From Halobellus sp. MBLA0158 (GTDB lineage: Archaea; Halobacteriota; Halobacteria; Halobacteriales; Haloferacaceae), in the NCBI RefSeq assembly GCF_041477585.1, contig NZ_JBGNYA010000001.1, forward strand, positions 930,001-994,000: DNA of 64,000 nucleotides. The letters are read 5' to 3'. Within the stretch, counting starts at the first letter, position 1, and each line of letters starts with the position of its first letter. Shown here piece after piece: positions 40,610 to 49,407 of this stretch. The position numbers and the translations under genes were made by a program. A model generated the notes under the pieces. The model was not told the DNA's origin and did not search any database. It saw only the letters and a list, made by a program, of their open reading frames with translations.

Positions 40610-41425
40610 TCAGAGTCTTACGGGCACGCCGCGCTCGTCGAGGTACTCCTTCGTCTCCTGGATGCTGTACTCGTCGAAGTGGAAGATCGAGGCCGCCAGT
40701 CCCGCGTCCGCGCCGGCCTCGGTGAACACCTCGTACATATCCTCGGGGCCGCCGCAGCCCGAGGAGGCGATCACGGGCGTCGAGACGGTGTCGCAGACGG
40801 CCTTCGTCAGCGGGATGTCGTAGCCGTCTTTCGTGCCGTCGGCGTCGATGGAGTTGACGAACAGCTCGCCCGCGCCGCGGGACTCGGCCTCGCTCGCCCA
40901 CTCGACCACGTCGACGCCGGTGCCCTCGCGGCCGCCCTTGATGGTGCATTCGAACCAACAGGACTCGCCGTCGACCTCGACGTAGTGTTCGCCCTCCTCG
41001 TCGAAGCGACGGCGCGCGTCCACCGAGATGACGATGCACTGCGAGCCGAACGCGCGGGCGCCCTCGTCGATCAGGTCCGGATTCTCCAGCGCGGCGGTGT
41101 TGATCGAGACCTTGTCCGCCCCGGCCCGGAGCGTCTCCTTGACGTCCTCGCGGGTACGGATCCCGCCGCCGACTGTCAGGGGAATAAACACCTCGTCGGC
41201 GACTCGCGAGACGGTGTCGAGCATCGTCTCGCGGCCCGCCGCGGAGGCGGTGATGTCGAGGAAGACGAACTCGTCGGCGCCGGCCTCATTGTACCGCTTT
41301 GCCATCTCGACCGGGTCGCCGGTGTACTTCAGGTCCTCGAAGTTGACGCCGGTGTAGACCGCCGGATTCCCGTCGTCGTCGAGGTCGACGTCGATACAGG
41401 GAATGATCCGCTTCGTGAGGGTCAT
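40610..41425 (-). CDS. hisF: Imidazole glycerol phosphate synthase subunit HisF
   Basis: 271 residues from ATG at 41425. The half-barrel repeats are plain: [14 protein letters not shown] (catalytic Asp) and [15 protein letters not shown] (second catalytic Asp), with [10 protein letters not shown] and [10 protein letters not shown] phosphate loops. Forms imidazole glycerol phosphate and AICAR in histidine synthesis together with HisH, which is not in the window. The longer frame upstream is an intergenic shadow. A GCTTTTGG TATA-like element lies about 25-35 bases upstream. Confidence 0.95.
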   Translation of the reverse strand: MTLTKRIIPCIDVDLDDDGNPAVYTGVNFEDLKYTGDPVEMAKRYNEAGADEFVFLDITASAAGRETMLDTVSRVADEVFIPLTVGGGIRTREDVKETLRAGADKVSINTAALENPDLIDEGARAFGSQCIVISVDARRRFDEEGEHYVEVDGESCWFECTIKGGREGTGVDVVEWASEAESRGAGELFVNSIDADGTKDGYDIPLTKAVCDTVSTPVIASSGCGGPEDMYEVFTEAGADAGLAASIFHFDEYSIQETKEYLDERGVPVRL

Positions 41426-41521
41426 CGATGGATCGGGGTAGGCCCCCCGCCCCCAAAAGCGGTCCGAACGGGCGCCCAGCCGGCCGAACGATTCAATCCG
41501 ATCCGCTCCCGTGCTTCGAAT

Positions 41522-41890
41522 ATGTCGGCCGACGCTGACGGGGGCGACCGCGACGGCGGCGCCGAGGCGACCGCCCCGTGCGACCGCTGTGAGATGTCGA
41601 TCCCGGTCGACGCGGCCCAGTGTCCGGTCTGCGGTTACCGCCCCGGCGGATACAGCCCCCGCCTGCTGCGGGCCGGAGAGGTCGCCTTCGCGGTCGCGAT
41701 CTTCGGTTCGATCCTGATCTTCGTCGGCGGCGTGATGCGACTCTCTCTCGGAGTTCCGACCGACATCCTCGCCCAGGTCGCGGTCGTCACGCCCTACACG
41801 GCGGGCATCTCGGGGTTCTTCCTGTACTACCTCCGAAAGAAGCGTCGGGCGACGCCGACTGACAGCCGGATCTTCGGGCGGGACTCGTGA
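41522..41890 (+). CDS. Zinc-ribbon two-helix membrane protein
   Basis: 122 residues from ATG at 41522. A zinc ribbon with two CxxC pairs (PCDRCEMSI and [11 protein letters not shown], 12 residues apart) precedes two helices (about 50-70 and 85-105) and a basic end LRKKRRATP. The zinc ribbon would lie in the cytosol. Function unknown; similar proteins occur across haloarchaea. Divergent from hisF with a 96-bp gap. The longer upstream frame is a shadow of hisF. Confidence 0.75.
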   Translation: MSADADGGDRDGGAEATAPCDRCEMSIPVDAAQCPVCGYRPGGYSPRLLRAGEVAFAVAIFGSILIFVGGVMRLSLGVPTDILAQVAVVTPYTAGISGFFLYYLRKKRRATPTDSRIFGRDS

Positions 41891-42069
41891 CCGCCCGAGG
41901 CGATCGTTTTTATGCGAACACGGGGCCAGACGCGCCGTGCGCTGAGGACTGCCGCGATGCGCCCGCGGGTGTGCGACACGCCGCGTCGCGGAGCGGCGGC
42001 CGTGTCGCCTGTTCGCCCTCTCCACTCGGATCGGGAGCGTTTTAGTAGCCGGCGCTCGATCGCTCGGGT

Positions 42070-42219
42070 ATGAGCGACCACGACGACCACGGACACGACG
42101 AAGACGAGGGACGGGTCACCGCGCCGATGCAGGACTTCGGGATGAGCCAGGTCACGACGGGACTCGTCGTCCTCGTCGTCGGGCTCGTCGTCGTCTTCGG
42201 CGTCCCGCTTTTGGTTTGA
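42070..42219 (+). CDS. Short single-helix membrane protein (DUF7550-like)
   Basis: 49 residues from ATG at 42070 to TGA at 42217-42219. A His/Asp/Glu-rich N-terminus ([15 protein letters not shown]) then [15 protein letters not shown] and a single helix [20 protein letters not shown] recall haloarchaeal DUF7550 as having this layout. TTTTAGTA about 25-30 bases before ATG fits a leaderless promoter. The His-rich tail could bind metal; unproven. Confidence 0.7.
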   Translation: MSDHDDHGHDEDEGRVTAPMQDFGMSQVTTGLVVLVVGLVVVFGVPLLV

Positions 42220-42281
42220 CCGTCTGAACGGCGATCGAACCGCCCGTCGCCGACCGACACGAAAAACGTCCGTTTTCGGTC

Positions 42282-44411
42282 TCAGTCGAGTTCCGCTTCG
42301 ATGACGTCCCGGAGCGCCGCGACCTCTTCGCTCGCGACCGCGAGCCGCTCGTCGCCGACCGACAGCGACAGCGTTCCGTCCCGGGTCGCCTCGCCCAGCT
42401 CCGCCACCGGCGCGACGCCGTCGAACGCGTCGCGGACCGCCTCGGGGGCTTCGGTCTCGACGACCGCGCGCCCCGGCGTCTCCGCGAACAGCGACGCGAC
42501 GTCCTCGACGGCGACGTCGGCGCCCGCGTCCGCGGTGATCATCTCGGCGAGCGTCACCGCGAGGCCGCCGTTGCTGACGTCGTGGGTCGCGAGCGTCGCA
42601 TCCGCGTTCGCGACCTCGGCGAGCGTCGCGACGACCTCGCTCGCGTTCTCGGGGAGCGTCGGGAACCGGTCCACGCCGCCGACCTGCGCGAGCAGTTCGG
42701 AGCCGCCGAGCGCGTCGCTTCCGGCGCCGACGAGCAGGAGCGTCCCGCGCCCGTCGAGCGCCGCCGGCGGCGCCTCGTAGCCCGGCTTCGTGCCGACCAT
42801 CGCGAGCGTCGGCGTCGGCGGGATCGGCCCCGCCGCGGAGTCGTTGTACAGCGAGACGTTGCCGCCGACCACCGGGACCGAGAGGTCCCGACACATATCG
42901 GCGAGCCCGTCGACGATCGCGGTAAAGCGGCCGTAGACGTCCGACTTCTCGGGGTTACCGCCGTTCAGGCAGTCGACCGCCGCCAGCGGCGTCGCGCCCT
43001 TCGCGGCGAGGTTGGTGGCGTTCTCCAGGGCGACCGCCCGCGCGCCGTCGTAGGGCGCGCAGTCGGTCCACGCGGGCACCGCGCCGGCCGACAGCGCCAG
43101 TCCGGTGCCGGCCTCGCGGATCGCCATCACGGCGGCGTCGTCGCCGGGCTTCAGCGCCGTCCGCGCGCCGACCTCGTGGTCGTACTGGCGGAAGACCCAG
43201 CGCTTCGATGCCGTGTTGGGCGCGCCCACCACGGCCTCGAACGCGGACTGGAGGTCGACGTCCGGTCGGTCGGGCTCCGGCTGTGCCGGCTCGACGGCGT
43301 CGAGGTCGTTCATCGGCGCGCCGTCGGCGAGGAACTCCGCGGGCACGTCGACGACGGTCTCGCCCTCGAAGGTGCAGACGTAGTTGCCCTCGCTGACCTC
43401 GCCGATGACCGAACAGCCGAGGTCGTACTTCTCGGCGATCTCCTCCACGCTCTCGACGTCCTCCGGCCGGACCTCGTAGCACATCCGCTCTTGGGACTCG
43501 GCGAGGACGATCTCCAGGGCGTTCATGTTCGGCTCGCGCTGGTGGACCCGCTCCAGTTCGATCCGCGCGCCGAGGCCGCCCTTCGCGACCATCTCCGAGG
43601 AGGCGCCGCCGAGGCCGGCCGCGCCGAGGTCGCGGGCGGACTGGACCAGCCCGCCGTCGATGAGCTCCTCGTTCGCCTCGATCAGGAGCTTCTCCGAGTA
43701 GGGGTCGCCCACCTGGACGGCGGGGCGGTCCTCGGTCTCGGCGTCCTCAGCGAGGTCTTCGCTCGCGAACGACGCGCCGCCGAGGCCGTCCCGACCGGTC
43801 GCGTTGCCGACGAGGACGAGCTTGTTCCCTGGCTCCTGGGCCTCGGCGGTCACGAGCCGCTCCTCGTCGACGAGGCCGACGCAGGCGACGTTGACGAGCG
43901 GATTCCCCTCGTAGTCGTCGTGGAACTCCACGCTCCCGCCGACGGTCGGCACGCCGATCGCGTTGCCGTAGTCGGAGATCCCCTCGACGACGCCCTCGAA
44001 CAGGTAGCGGGTGTGCTCGCGGTCGAAGCCGCCGAAGTAGAGGCTGTCCGCGAGCGCGATGGGGTAGGCGCCCATCGAGAGGGTATCGCGGACGATTCCG
44101 CCGACGCCCGTCGCCGCGCCGTCGTAGGGGTCGACGTACGACGGGTGATTGTGGCTCTCGATGCCCATCGTCACGTACGTCTCCGCGTCGCTCTCGCCGC
44201 CGTTGTCTGGGACGCGGACGACGGCCGCGTCGTCGCCGGGGCCGACGACGACCTGGTCGCCCTCGGAGGAGAACGCCGAAAGAAGCGGTCGGGACGAGCG
44301 GTACGCGCAGTGTTCGCTCCAGAGATTCTCGAAGAGCGCGGCCTCGGTCGGGGTGGGATCGCGCCCGAGTTCGGCCGTCACGAGTTCGCGGTCGGAGTCC
44401 GCCAGGCTCAT
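42282..44411 (-). CDS. purL: Phosphoribosylformylglycinamidine synthase subunit PurL
   Basis: 709 residues. Archaeal small-type PurL (works with separate PurS and PurQ). Signature blocks: [18 protein letters not shown] at the start, [53 protein letters not shown] and [17 protein letters not shown], covering both AIR-synthase-like halves. Catalyses the amidation of FGAR in purine synthesis. CATTAATT at 44436-44443, 25-32 bases before ATG, suggests a leaderless transcript. Length is normal. Confidence 0.96.
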   Translation of the reverse strand: MSLADSDRELVTAELGRDPTPTEAALFENLWSEHCAYRSSRPLLSAFSSEGDQVVVGPGDDAAVVRVPDNGGESDAETYVTMGIESHNHPSYVDPYDGAATGVGGIVRDTLSMGAYPIALADSLYFGGFDREHTRYLFEGVVEGISDYGNAIGVPTVGGSVEFHDDYEGNPLVNVACVGLVDEERLVTAEAQEPGNKLVLVGNATGRDGLGGASFASEDLAEDAETEDRPAVQVGDPYSEKLLIEANEELIDGGLVQSARDLGAAGLGGASSEMVAKGGLGARIELERVHQREPNMNALEIVLAESQERMCYEVRPEDVESVEEIAEKYDLGCSVIGEVSEGNYVCTFEGETVVDVPAEFLADGAPMNDLDAVEPAQPEPDRPDVDLQSAFEAVVGAPNTASKRWVFRQYDHEVGARTALKPGDDAAVMAIREAGTGLALSAGAVPAWTDCAPYDGARAVALENATNLAAKGATPLAAVDCLNGGNPEKSDVYGRFTAIVDGLADMCRDLSVPVVGGNVSLYNDSAAGPIPPTPTLAMVGTKPGYEAPPAALDGRGTLLLVGAGSDALGGSELLAQVGGVDRFPTLPENASEVVATLAEVANADATLATHDVSNGGLAVTLAEMITADAGADVAVEDVASLFAETPGRAVVETEAPEAVRDAFDGVAPVAELGEATRDGTLSLSVGDERLAVASEEVAALRDVIEAELD

Positions 44412-44435
44412 TCACCTACCTGTTCAAGAAGGCCG

Positions 44436-44443
44436 AATTAATG
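44436..44443 (-). promoter_or_regulatory. TATA-like box of purL
   Basis: AATTAATG (plus), CATTAATT on the coding strand, 25-32 bases before the ATG at 44411. Shares the 168-bp intergenic region with the divergent PHP gene, whose own box is at 44551-44559. Confidence 0.55.
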
Positions 44444-44550
44444 CTTTTCTGTATGCACGGACGTGTATCTCAGCCGGACGAGCGGCGCCCTGCGGGGCGG
44501 AGCGATCGGCGTCGCGGAGGCGACGTGGGCCGCGGCACGGATCGGGTCGC

Positions 44551-44559
44551 TTTTTTAAT
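44551..44559 (+). promoter_or_regulatory. TATA-like box of the PHP-domain gene
   Basis: TTTTTTAAT 21-29 bases before GTG at 44580; its spacing supports that GTG as start of a leaderless mRNA. Confidence 0.55.
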
Positions 44560-44579
44560 CCGGGTCACTACGGGCACTC

Positions 44580-45263
44580 GTGCTATCGGTCGAGCTGCAC
44601 GCGCACTCGTCGCTCTCGTACGACGGCCGCGACCCGGTCGACCTGCTCTTAGCGCAGGCCCGGGCGGTCGGCCTCGACGCGCTGGCGGTCACCGACCACG
44701 ACGAGATCGACGCGAGCCTCGAAGCCGCCGCGAAGGCCGAGGAGTACGGCCTCGTCGGCATCCCGGGAATGGAGGTCACCTCCGAGGTCGGCCACATCCT
44801 CGCGTTCGGCATCGACGAGCTCGTGCCCGCCGGGCTCTCCTACGACGAGACGCTCGACCGGATCCACGAGCAGGGCGGCCTCGCGGTCGTGCCGCACCCC
44901 TTCCAGTCCTCGCGCCACGGCGTCGCCGCCCACATCTCCCGCGACCAGCTCGCCCGCGCGGACGCCATCGAGGTGTACAACTCCCGGCTGTTCACCGGCT
45001 GGGCCAACCGCCGCGCCGAGCGCTTCGCGACGGCCCGCGAACTCCCGAAGACCGCCGGCAGCGACGCGCACATCGGCGAGATGGTCGGTCAGGCCGTCAC
45101 CGAGGTCGCGACCGACGACCGCTCGGTCGAGGGCATCCTCGAAGCCATCCGCGAGGGGAAGACGAGCGTCGTCGGGAACCGGACCCCCTGGCGGATCTCC
45201 TTCCGGCAGTTCGGCGGCGGCGTCAAGCGCCGGATCAAACGCACCGTCTCGGACCTCGTGTAG
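44580..45263 (+). CDS. PHP-domain phosphoesterase
   Basis: 227 residues from GTG. Metal-site motifs of the PHP superfamily: ELHAHSSLSYDG (HxH), TDHDEIDAS, GMEVTSEVGHILAFGI, VPHPFQSSRHG and GSDAHIGEM. These enzymes hydrolyse phosphate esters (histidinol phosphate, nucleotides or oligoribonucleotides). The stop TAG ends at 45263 and the next ATG begins at 45264, so the downstream asparagine-synthase-like gene is translationally coupled and may act on the same pathway. The C-terminus is basic (GGGVKRRIKRTVSDLV). Confidence 0.88.
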   Translation: MLSVELHAHSSLSYDGRDPVDLLLAQARAVGLDALAVTDHDEIDASLEAAAKAEEYGLVGIPGMEVTSEVGHILAFGIDELVPAGLSYDETLDRIHEQGGLAVVPHPFQSSRHGVAAHISRDQLARADAIEVYNSRLFTGWANRRAERFATARELPKTAGSDAHIGEMVGQAVTEVATDDRSVEGILEAIREGKTSVVGNRTPWRISFRQFGGGVKRRIKRTVSDLV

Positions 45264-46424
45264 ATGCCCGCCGCTTCTGACGCCGGGGCGGCGTCCGACC
45301 TCGACGGCGCCTCTGCCGCGACGGTTCGGGCCGCGCTCCGCTCGGCTGACCCGCTCCCCGGAACCGCGGGCTTCGCCGGGCGCGTCGACGACCGACTCGT
45401 CCGCGACGTCCTCGGGCGACGGCCCCTGTTCGTCGACGCCGACGATCCGTCGGCGTGGGCGTTCGACCCGGCCCGCCTCTCGGACCCGACGTCGGTCCCC
45501 CCCGGAGTCGCCCGTCAGGTGGGCGACCGTCCGACGGACGGCGACCGCGTGTGGACGCTCCCCGACCCCGCTCCCGACGACCGCGAGCCCGCGCTCGCGG
45601 CCGTGCGCGAGGCGGTGCGGGCGCAGACGCGGGCCGTCGACGCCGACGAGGGTTCCGCGTCGGCCGGCGGCGACCTCGCGGTCGCGTTCTCCGGGGGCGT
45701 CGACTCCGCGGTCGTCGCCGCGGGCGTGCCCGACGCCCCCTGCTACGTCGCGGGCTTCGAGGGCTGTCACGACGTCGCCGCCGCCCGTGAGGCCGCGGAC
45801 GCGATGGATCGAGACCTCCGCGTCGTCGAACTCACCCACGACGACCTCCGCGAGGCAGTCCCCCGACTGGCGAGCGTGCTCGGCCGCACGAACCCGATGG
45901 ACCTCTCGATCGCGCTTCCCCTCCATCTCGTCGCTCGGCGCGCCGCCGCCGACGGCTTCGACCGGCTGGCACTCGGCCAGGGCGCCGACGAGCTGTTCGG
46001 CGGCTACGCCAAGGTCGCGAAGGCGCCCGAGGACCCGCGGGTCGACGCCGACACCGTCCGCGGCGCTCGCCGCGAGGTGCTCGCGACGATCCCCGCCCAG
46101 GCCGAGCGCGACGTCCTCGCGATCCGCGCGGCCGGCGTCGAGCCCGTGACGCCGCTCCTCCACGACGACGTCGTCGCCGCGGCGCTCCGGCTTCCCGGGG
46201 AGTCGCTCGTTGATGACGGAGTCCGGAAGGTCGCGCTTCGGGAGGCGGCCCGCGGGCTCGTCCCCGATTCGGTCCGGACCGCCGACAAAAAGGCCGTCCA
46301 GTACGGCACCTACGTCTCCCGCGAACTCGACCGGCTCGCCCGGCAGGCGGGCTTCAAGCGCCGGATGGACAATCACGTCGAGCGGTACGTCCGGTCGCTG
46401 TGCGACGGGGCGGCGACGGAATAG
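45264..46424 (+). CDS. Asparagine synthase C-terminal-like ATP pyrophosphatase
   Basis: 386 residues. Contains the PP-loop AVAFSGGVDSAV (139-150, Ser143-Ser148) and downstream blocks GRTNPMDLSIALPLHL, LALGQGADELFGGYAK and TADKKAVQYGTYVSREL typical of the asparagine synthase synthetase domain. There is no N-terminal glutaminase domain; the first 130 residues are poorly conserved and have no nucleophile Cys at position 2. It may use ammonia or another partner, or adenylate a different substrate. Coupled to the PHP gene without a gap. Not confidently AsnB. Confidence 0.8.
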   Translation: MPAASDAGAASDLDGASAATVRAALRSADPLPGTAGFAGRVDDRLVRDVLGRRPLFVDADDPSAWAFDPARLSDPTSVPPGVARQVGDRPTDGDRVWTLPDPAPDDREPALAAVREAVRAQTRAVDADEGSASAGGDLAVAFSGGVDSAVVAAGVPDAPCYVAGFEGCHDVAAAREAADAMDRDLRVVELTHDDLREAVPRLASVLGRTNPMDLSIALPLHLVARRAAADGFDRLALGQGADELFGGYAKVAKAPEDPRVDADTVRGARREVLATIPAQAERDVLAIRAAGVEPVTPLLHDDVVAAALRLPGESLVDDGVRKVALREAARGLVPDSVRTADKKAVQYGTYVSRELDRLARQAGFKRRMDNHVERYVRSLCDGAATE

Positions 46425-46434
46425 ACCGAGGGCG

Positions 46435-46914
46435 TCAGCCGTCCGCGCGCTCGGCCGCTTCGATGGCCTCCAGCGAGAACTGGACGGTGTCGGGGTCGAT
46501 GTCGCTCCCTTTCAGTTCCTGCTCGTCGTACCATCCCCAGACCTCGGTATCGGCCTCGTCGTCGCCGGCGGGGTCGATCTCGCGGGAGTCGACGCGGGCG
46601 TAGTAGACGTGGTCGATGTGCTGGTGGCCGACGCTGCCGTCGTCGTGGACGTTGATGTCGTAGAGCATCTGGTGGCGGGGCTGGGGGAGCCGCTCGCCGG
46701 CCGGCGCGCCCACGGGCTCCGTGCGGTCGAGCAACTCCGCGTCGAGCCCCGTCTCCTCGTACACCTCGCGGAGGCCCGCCTCGTGGGGGACCTCGTCGCG
46801 GTCGACGTGGCCGCCCGGCGGGATCCGGATCCCGAGTCGCTCGTGGTGGTGTAGCGCGACCGCGCCGCTCTCGACGATGTAGACCGTCGCAGTGAAATGC
46901 CGCGTCGTCTCCAT
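46435..46914 (-). CDS. NUDIX hydrolase
   Basis: 159 residues. Complete Nudix box GHVDRDEVPHEAGLREVYEETGL (G-x5-E-x7-REVxEETGL) preceded by ETTRHFTATVYIVESG. Hydrolyses a nucleoside diphosphate linked to another moiety; the region after the box (RHQMLYDINVHDDGSVGHQHIDHVYYAR) is His-rich. Substrate unknown. It converges on the asparagine-synthase-like gene with 10 bp between stops and is divergent from gatC. Confidence 0.9.
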   Translation of the reverse strand: METTRHFTATVYIVESGAVALHHHERLGIRIPPGGHVDRDEVPHEAGLREVYEETGLDAELLDRTEPVGAPAGERLPQPRHQMLYDINVHDDGSVGHQHIDHVYYARVDSREIDPAGDDEADTEVWGWYDEQELKGSDIDPDTVQFSLEAIEAAERADG

Positions 46915-47015
46915 ACCCTCCCGTTCGTCGGGGACGCCGAGTCTCTTACTATCCGCTCCGCACGCGCCCGGAGCGCACCGAAACCCTTACTCCCGGGCCA
47001 CGGCTCTCCTCGGAT

Positions 47016-47294
47016 ATGAGCGAAACGCCCGTCGACGCCGAGGAGGTCGAACACGTCGCCGAACTGGCGCGCGTCGACCTCGCCGACGACGAAGTCGACG
47101 CGTTCACGACGCAGTTCGCGGAGATCCTCGAGTACTTCGAGGCCCTCGACGAGGTGCCCGAAGTCGACAGCGAGCCGGAGCTCGTGAACGTGATGCGCGA
47201 AGACGAGGTCGCAGAGGGCCTCGACCAGGAGGAGGCGCTCCGGAACGCCGAAGAGACCGAAGACGGCTTCTTCAAGGGTCCGCGGGTGTCGTAG
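47016..47294 (+). CDS. gatC: Asp-tRNA(Asn)/Glu-tRNA(Gln) amidotransferase subunit C
   Basis: 92 residues. EEVEHVAELARVDLADDEVDAFTTQFAEILEYFEALDEVPEV is the GatC helix pair that wraps GatA. The end EETEDGFFKGPRVS is typical. Part of GatCAB, which amidates mischarged tRNA. The stop at 47292-47294 abuts the gatA ATG, so they are co-translated. gatB is not in the window. Confidence 0.94.
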   Translation: MSETPVDAEEVEHVAELARVDLADDEVDAFTTQFAEILEYFEALDEVPEVDSEPELVNVMREDEVAEGLDQEEALRNAEETEDGFFKGPRVS

Positions 47295-48617
47295 ATGAGC
47301 CTGAACGCGTTCATCACCGACGCCGAGATCGAGGGCGACGCCGACGGCCCGCTCTCGGGGATGCGAGTCGCAGTCAAGGACAACATCAGCACCGAGGGCG
47401 TCCGCACGACCTGCGGCTCTGCGATGTTAGACGACTACGTGCCGCCGTACGACGCGACGGTCGTCGAGCGGCTCAAGGACGCCGGCGCGACCATCGTCGG
47501 CAAGGCCAACATGGACGAGTTCGGGATGGGCGGCACGACCGAGACCTCCGCGTTCGGCCCCGCGAAGAACCCCGTCGACGAGGCTCACGTCCCCGGGGGC
47601 TCTTCGGGCGGCTCGGCGGCCGCCGTCGCGGGCGGCGAGGCCGACCTCGCGCTCGGGTCGGATACTGGAGGATCGGTCCGCAACCCCGCGGCGTTCTGCG
47701 GCGTCGTCGGCATCAAGCCCACCTACGGCCTCGTCTCCCGCTACGGCCTCGTCGCCTACGCCAACTCCCTCGAACAGATCGGCCCGATCGCGAACACCGT
47801 CGAGGACGCCGCCGCGCTCTTGGACGTCATCTCCGGCCCGGACCCGCGCGACGCGACGACGCAGTACGGCTCGGCGGCCGGCCCCGACGGGGCGGACGAG
47901 GGGGTCGACGAGGCGCACCCCGCGGCCGACTCGAACTACGCCGCGGCCGCCGACGGCGACGTCGACGGGACCACGATCGGCGTCATCACGAACCTCTTGG
48001 AGGGCGCCGACGAGCGCGTCGTCGAGACCTTCGAGGCCGCGCTCTCTGACCTCCGCGCGCAGGGCGCCGAGACCGTCGAGGTCTCGCTGGACTCGGTCGA
48101 GCACGCGGTCCAGGCGTACTACGTCATCGCGATGTCGGAGGCCTCCTCGAACCTCGCGCGCTTCGACGGCGTGAGGTACGGGACGTCGGGCGGCTACGAG
48201 GGCAACTGGAACGACGCCTTCGCCCGTGCCCGCGAGGACGGCTTCGGCGAGGAGGTAAAGCGCCGGATCCTCCTCGGCACGTACGCGCTGTCGGCGGGCT
48301 ACCACGACAAGTACTACAAGAAGGCCCAGGACGCCCGCGCGTGGGTGAAGCGCGACTTCGACGAGGCGCTCGACGAGGCGGACGTGCTGGCGACGCCGAC
48401 GATGCCCGTCCTGCCGCCGGAACTGGGCGAGAGCCTCGACGACCCGCTCCAGCTGTATCTGATGGACGCCAACACCGTCCCGGTGAACCTCGCGAACCTC
48501 CCCGCGATCTCGGTGCCGGCGGGCGCGGCCGACGGCCTCCCCGTGGGGCTGCAGCTGATCGGCCCGAAGTTCGGCGAGGAAGCGATCGTCCGGGCGGCCT
48601 CGGCCGTCGAGGACTGA
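47295..48617 (+). CDS. gatA: Asp-tRNA(Asn)/Glu-tRNA(Gln) amidotransferase subunit A
   Basis: 440 residues. Amidase signature with Lys in RVAVKDNISTEG, the cis-Ser/Ser region VPGGSSGGSAAAVAGGEADL and the Ser nucleophile in GSDTGGSVRNPAAFCG, the Ser-cisSer-Lys triad of GatA. Liberates ammonia from glutamine or asparagine for transfer by GatB. An acidic insertion (about 195-225: GADEGVDEAHPAADSN) looks like a haloarchaeal adaptation. Directly follows gatC. Confidence 0.95.
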   Translation: MSLNAFITDAEIEGDADGPLSGMRVAVKDNISTEGVRTTCGSAMLDDYVPPYDATVVERLKDAGATIVGKANMDEFGMGGTTETSAFGPAKNPVDEAHVPGGSSGGSAAAVAGGEADLALGSDTGGSVRNPAAFCGVVGIKPTYGLVSRYGLVAYANSLEQIGPIANTVEDAAALLDVISGPDPRDATTQYGSAAGPDGADEGVDEAHPAADSNYAAAADGDVDGTTIGVITNLLEGADERVVETFEAALSDLRAQGAETVEVSLDSVEHAVQAYYVIAMSEASSNLARFDGVRYGTSGGYEGNWNDAFARAREDGFGEEVKRRILLGTYALSAGYHDKYYKKAQDARAWVKRDFDEALDEADVLATPTMPVLPPELGESLDDPLQLYLMDANTVPVNLANLPAISVPAGAADGLPVGLQLIGPKFGEEAIVRAASAVED

Positions 48618-48726
48618 CCCGGCTCGCCGCGCGGCGATTTCCGCGGGAGGCGGTCGACGGCGGCATCGACGCCGACGCGAGTAGCGATATGTTTTCAACG
48701 CTGGCCCGAAGAGCGCCAACACCGAG

Positions 48727-49407
48727 ATGTACATCATCGTCGTCGGCGCCGGCAACATCGGGACGCCGCTCATCGAGATCGCCACCGAGGGCGGGAACGA
48801 GGTCGTCGTCATCGAGCGCGACGAGGCGAAGGCCGAGGCCGCCGCGACGGCGTTCGACTGCCTCGTCTTGAACGACGACGCCACCGAGAAGGAGACGCTG
48901 CGCGACGCCGGCGCCGAGCGCGCCGACGCGCTCATCTCCACCACCGACCAGGACGCGACGAACATCATGGTCTGTCTGCTCTCGAATGAACTGGAGATCC
49001 CCGATATCGTCTCTGTCGTCCACAATCCCGAGCATATGACGCTCTACCGCCAGATCGGCGTGAACACGATGGAGAACCCCCAGCGGCTGATCGCGGAGTA
49101 CCTGTACCGCGCCGTCAAGCGGCCCTCCATCGTCGACTACATGCGGATCGGCGAGCAGGCCGAGGTCTTCGAGATCGAGGTCGACACCGACGCGCCCATC
49201 GCCGGGCTGTCGATCCGCGAGGCGGCCGACCAGGGGCACCTCCGGAGCGATATGCTCATCGTGGCCGTCGAGCGCGACGGTGAGGGCGATCCGATCACGC
49301 CGAACGGCGGCACGGTCCTCCAGGCCGGCGACCTCCTGACGGTCTACTCCGCCCAGGGGGCGACGCCGGAGGTGACCGACGTGTTCGGCCACTTCGAGGA
49401 CCACTGA
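48727..49407 (+). CDS. trkA: Trk potassium uptake regulatory subunit TrkA (single-domain)
   Basis: 226 residues. RCK domain: IIVVGAGNIGTPLIEIATEGG NAD-binding loop, DALISTTDQDATN, then a C-terminal RCK_C (IGEQAEVFEIEVDTDAPIAG ... GDLLTVYS). Binds NAD(H)/ATP and gates the TrkH channel. One RCK_N plus one RCK_C, so it likely forms a dimer or tetramer. The stop overlaps the trkH ATG by 1 bp. GATATGTTTT lies 32-43 bases before ATG. Confidence 0.92.
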   Translation: MYIIVVGAGNIGTPLIEIATEGGNEVVVIERDEAKAEAAATAFDCLVLNDDATEKETLRDAGAERADALISTTDQDATNIMVCLLSNELEIPDIVSVVHNPEHMTLYRQIGVNTMENPQRLIAEYLYRAVKRPSIVDYMRIGEQAEVFEIEVDTDAPIAGLSIREAADQGHLRSDMLIVAVERDGEGDPITPNGGTVLQAGDLLTVYSAQGATPEVTDVFGHFEDH

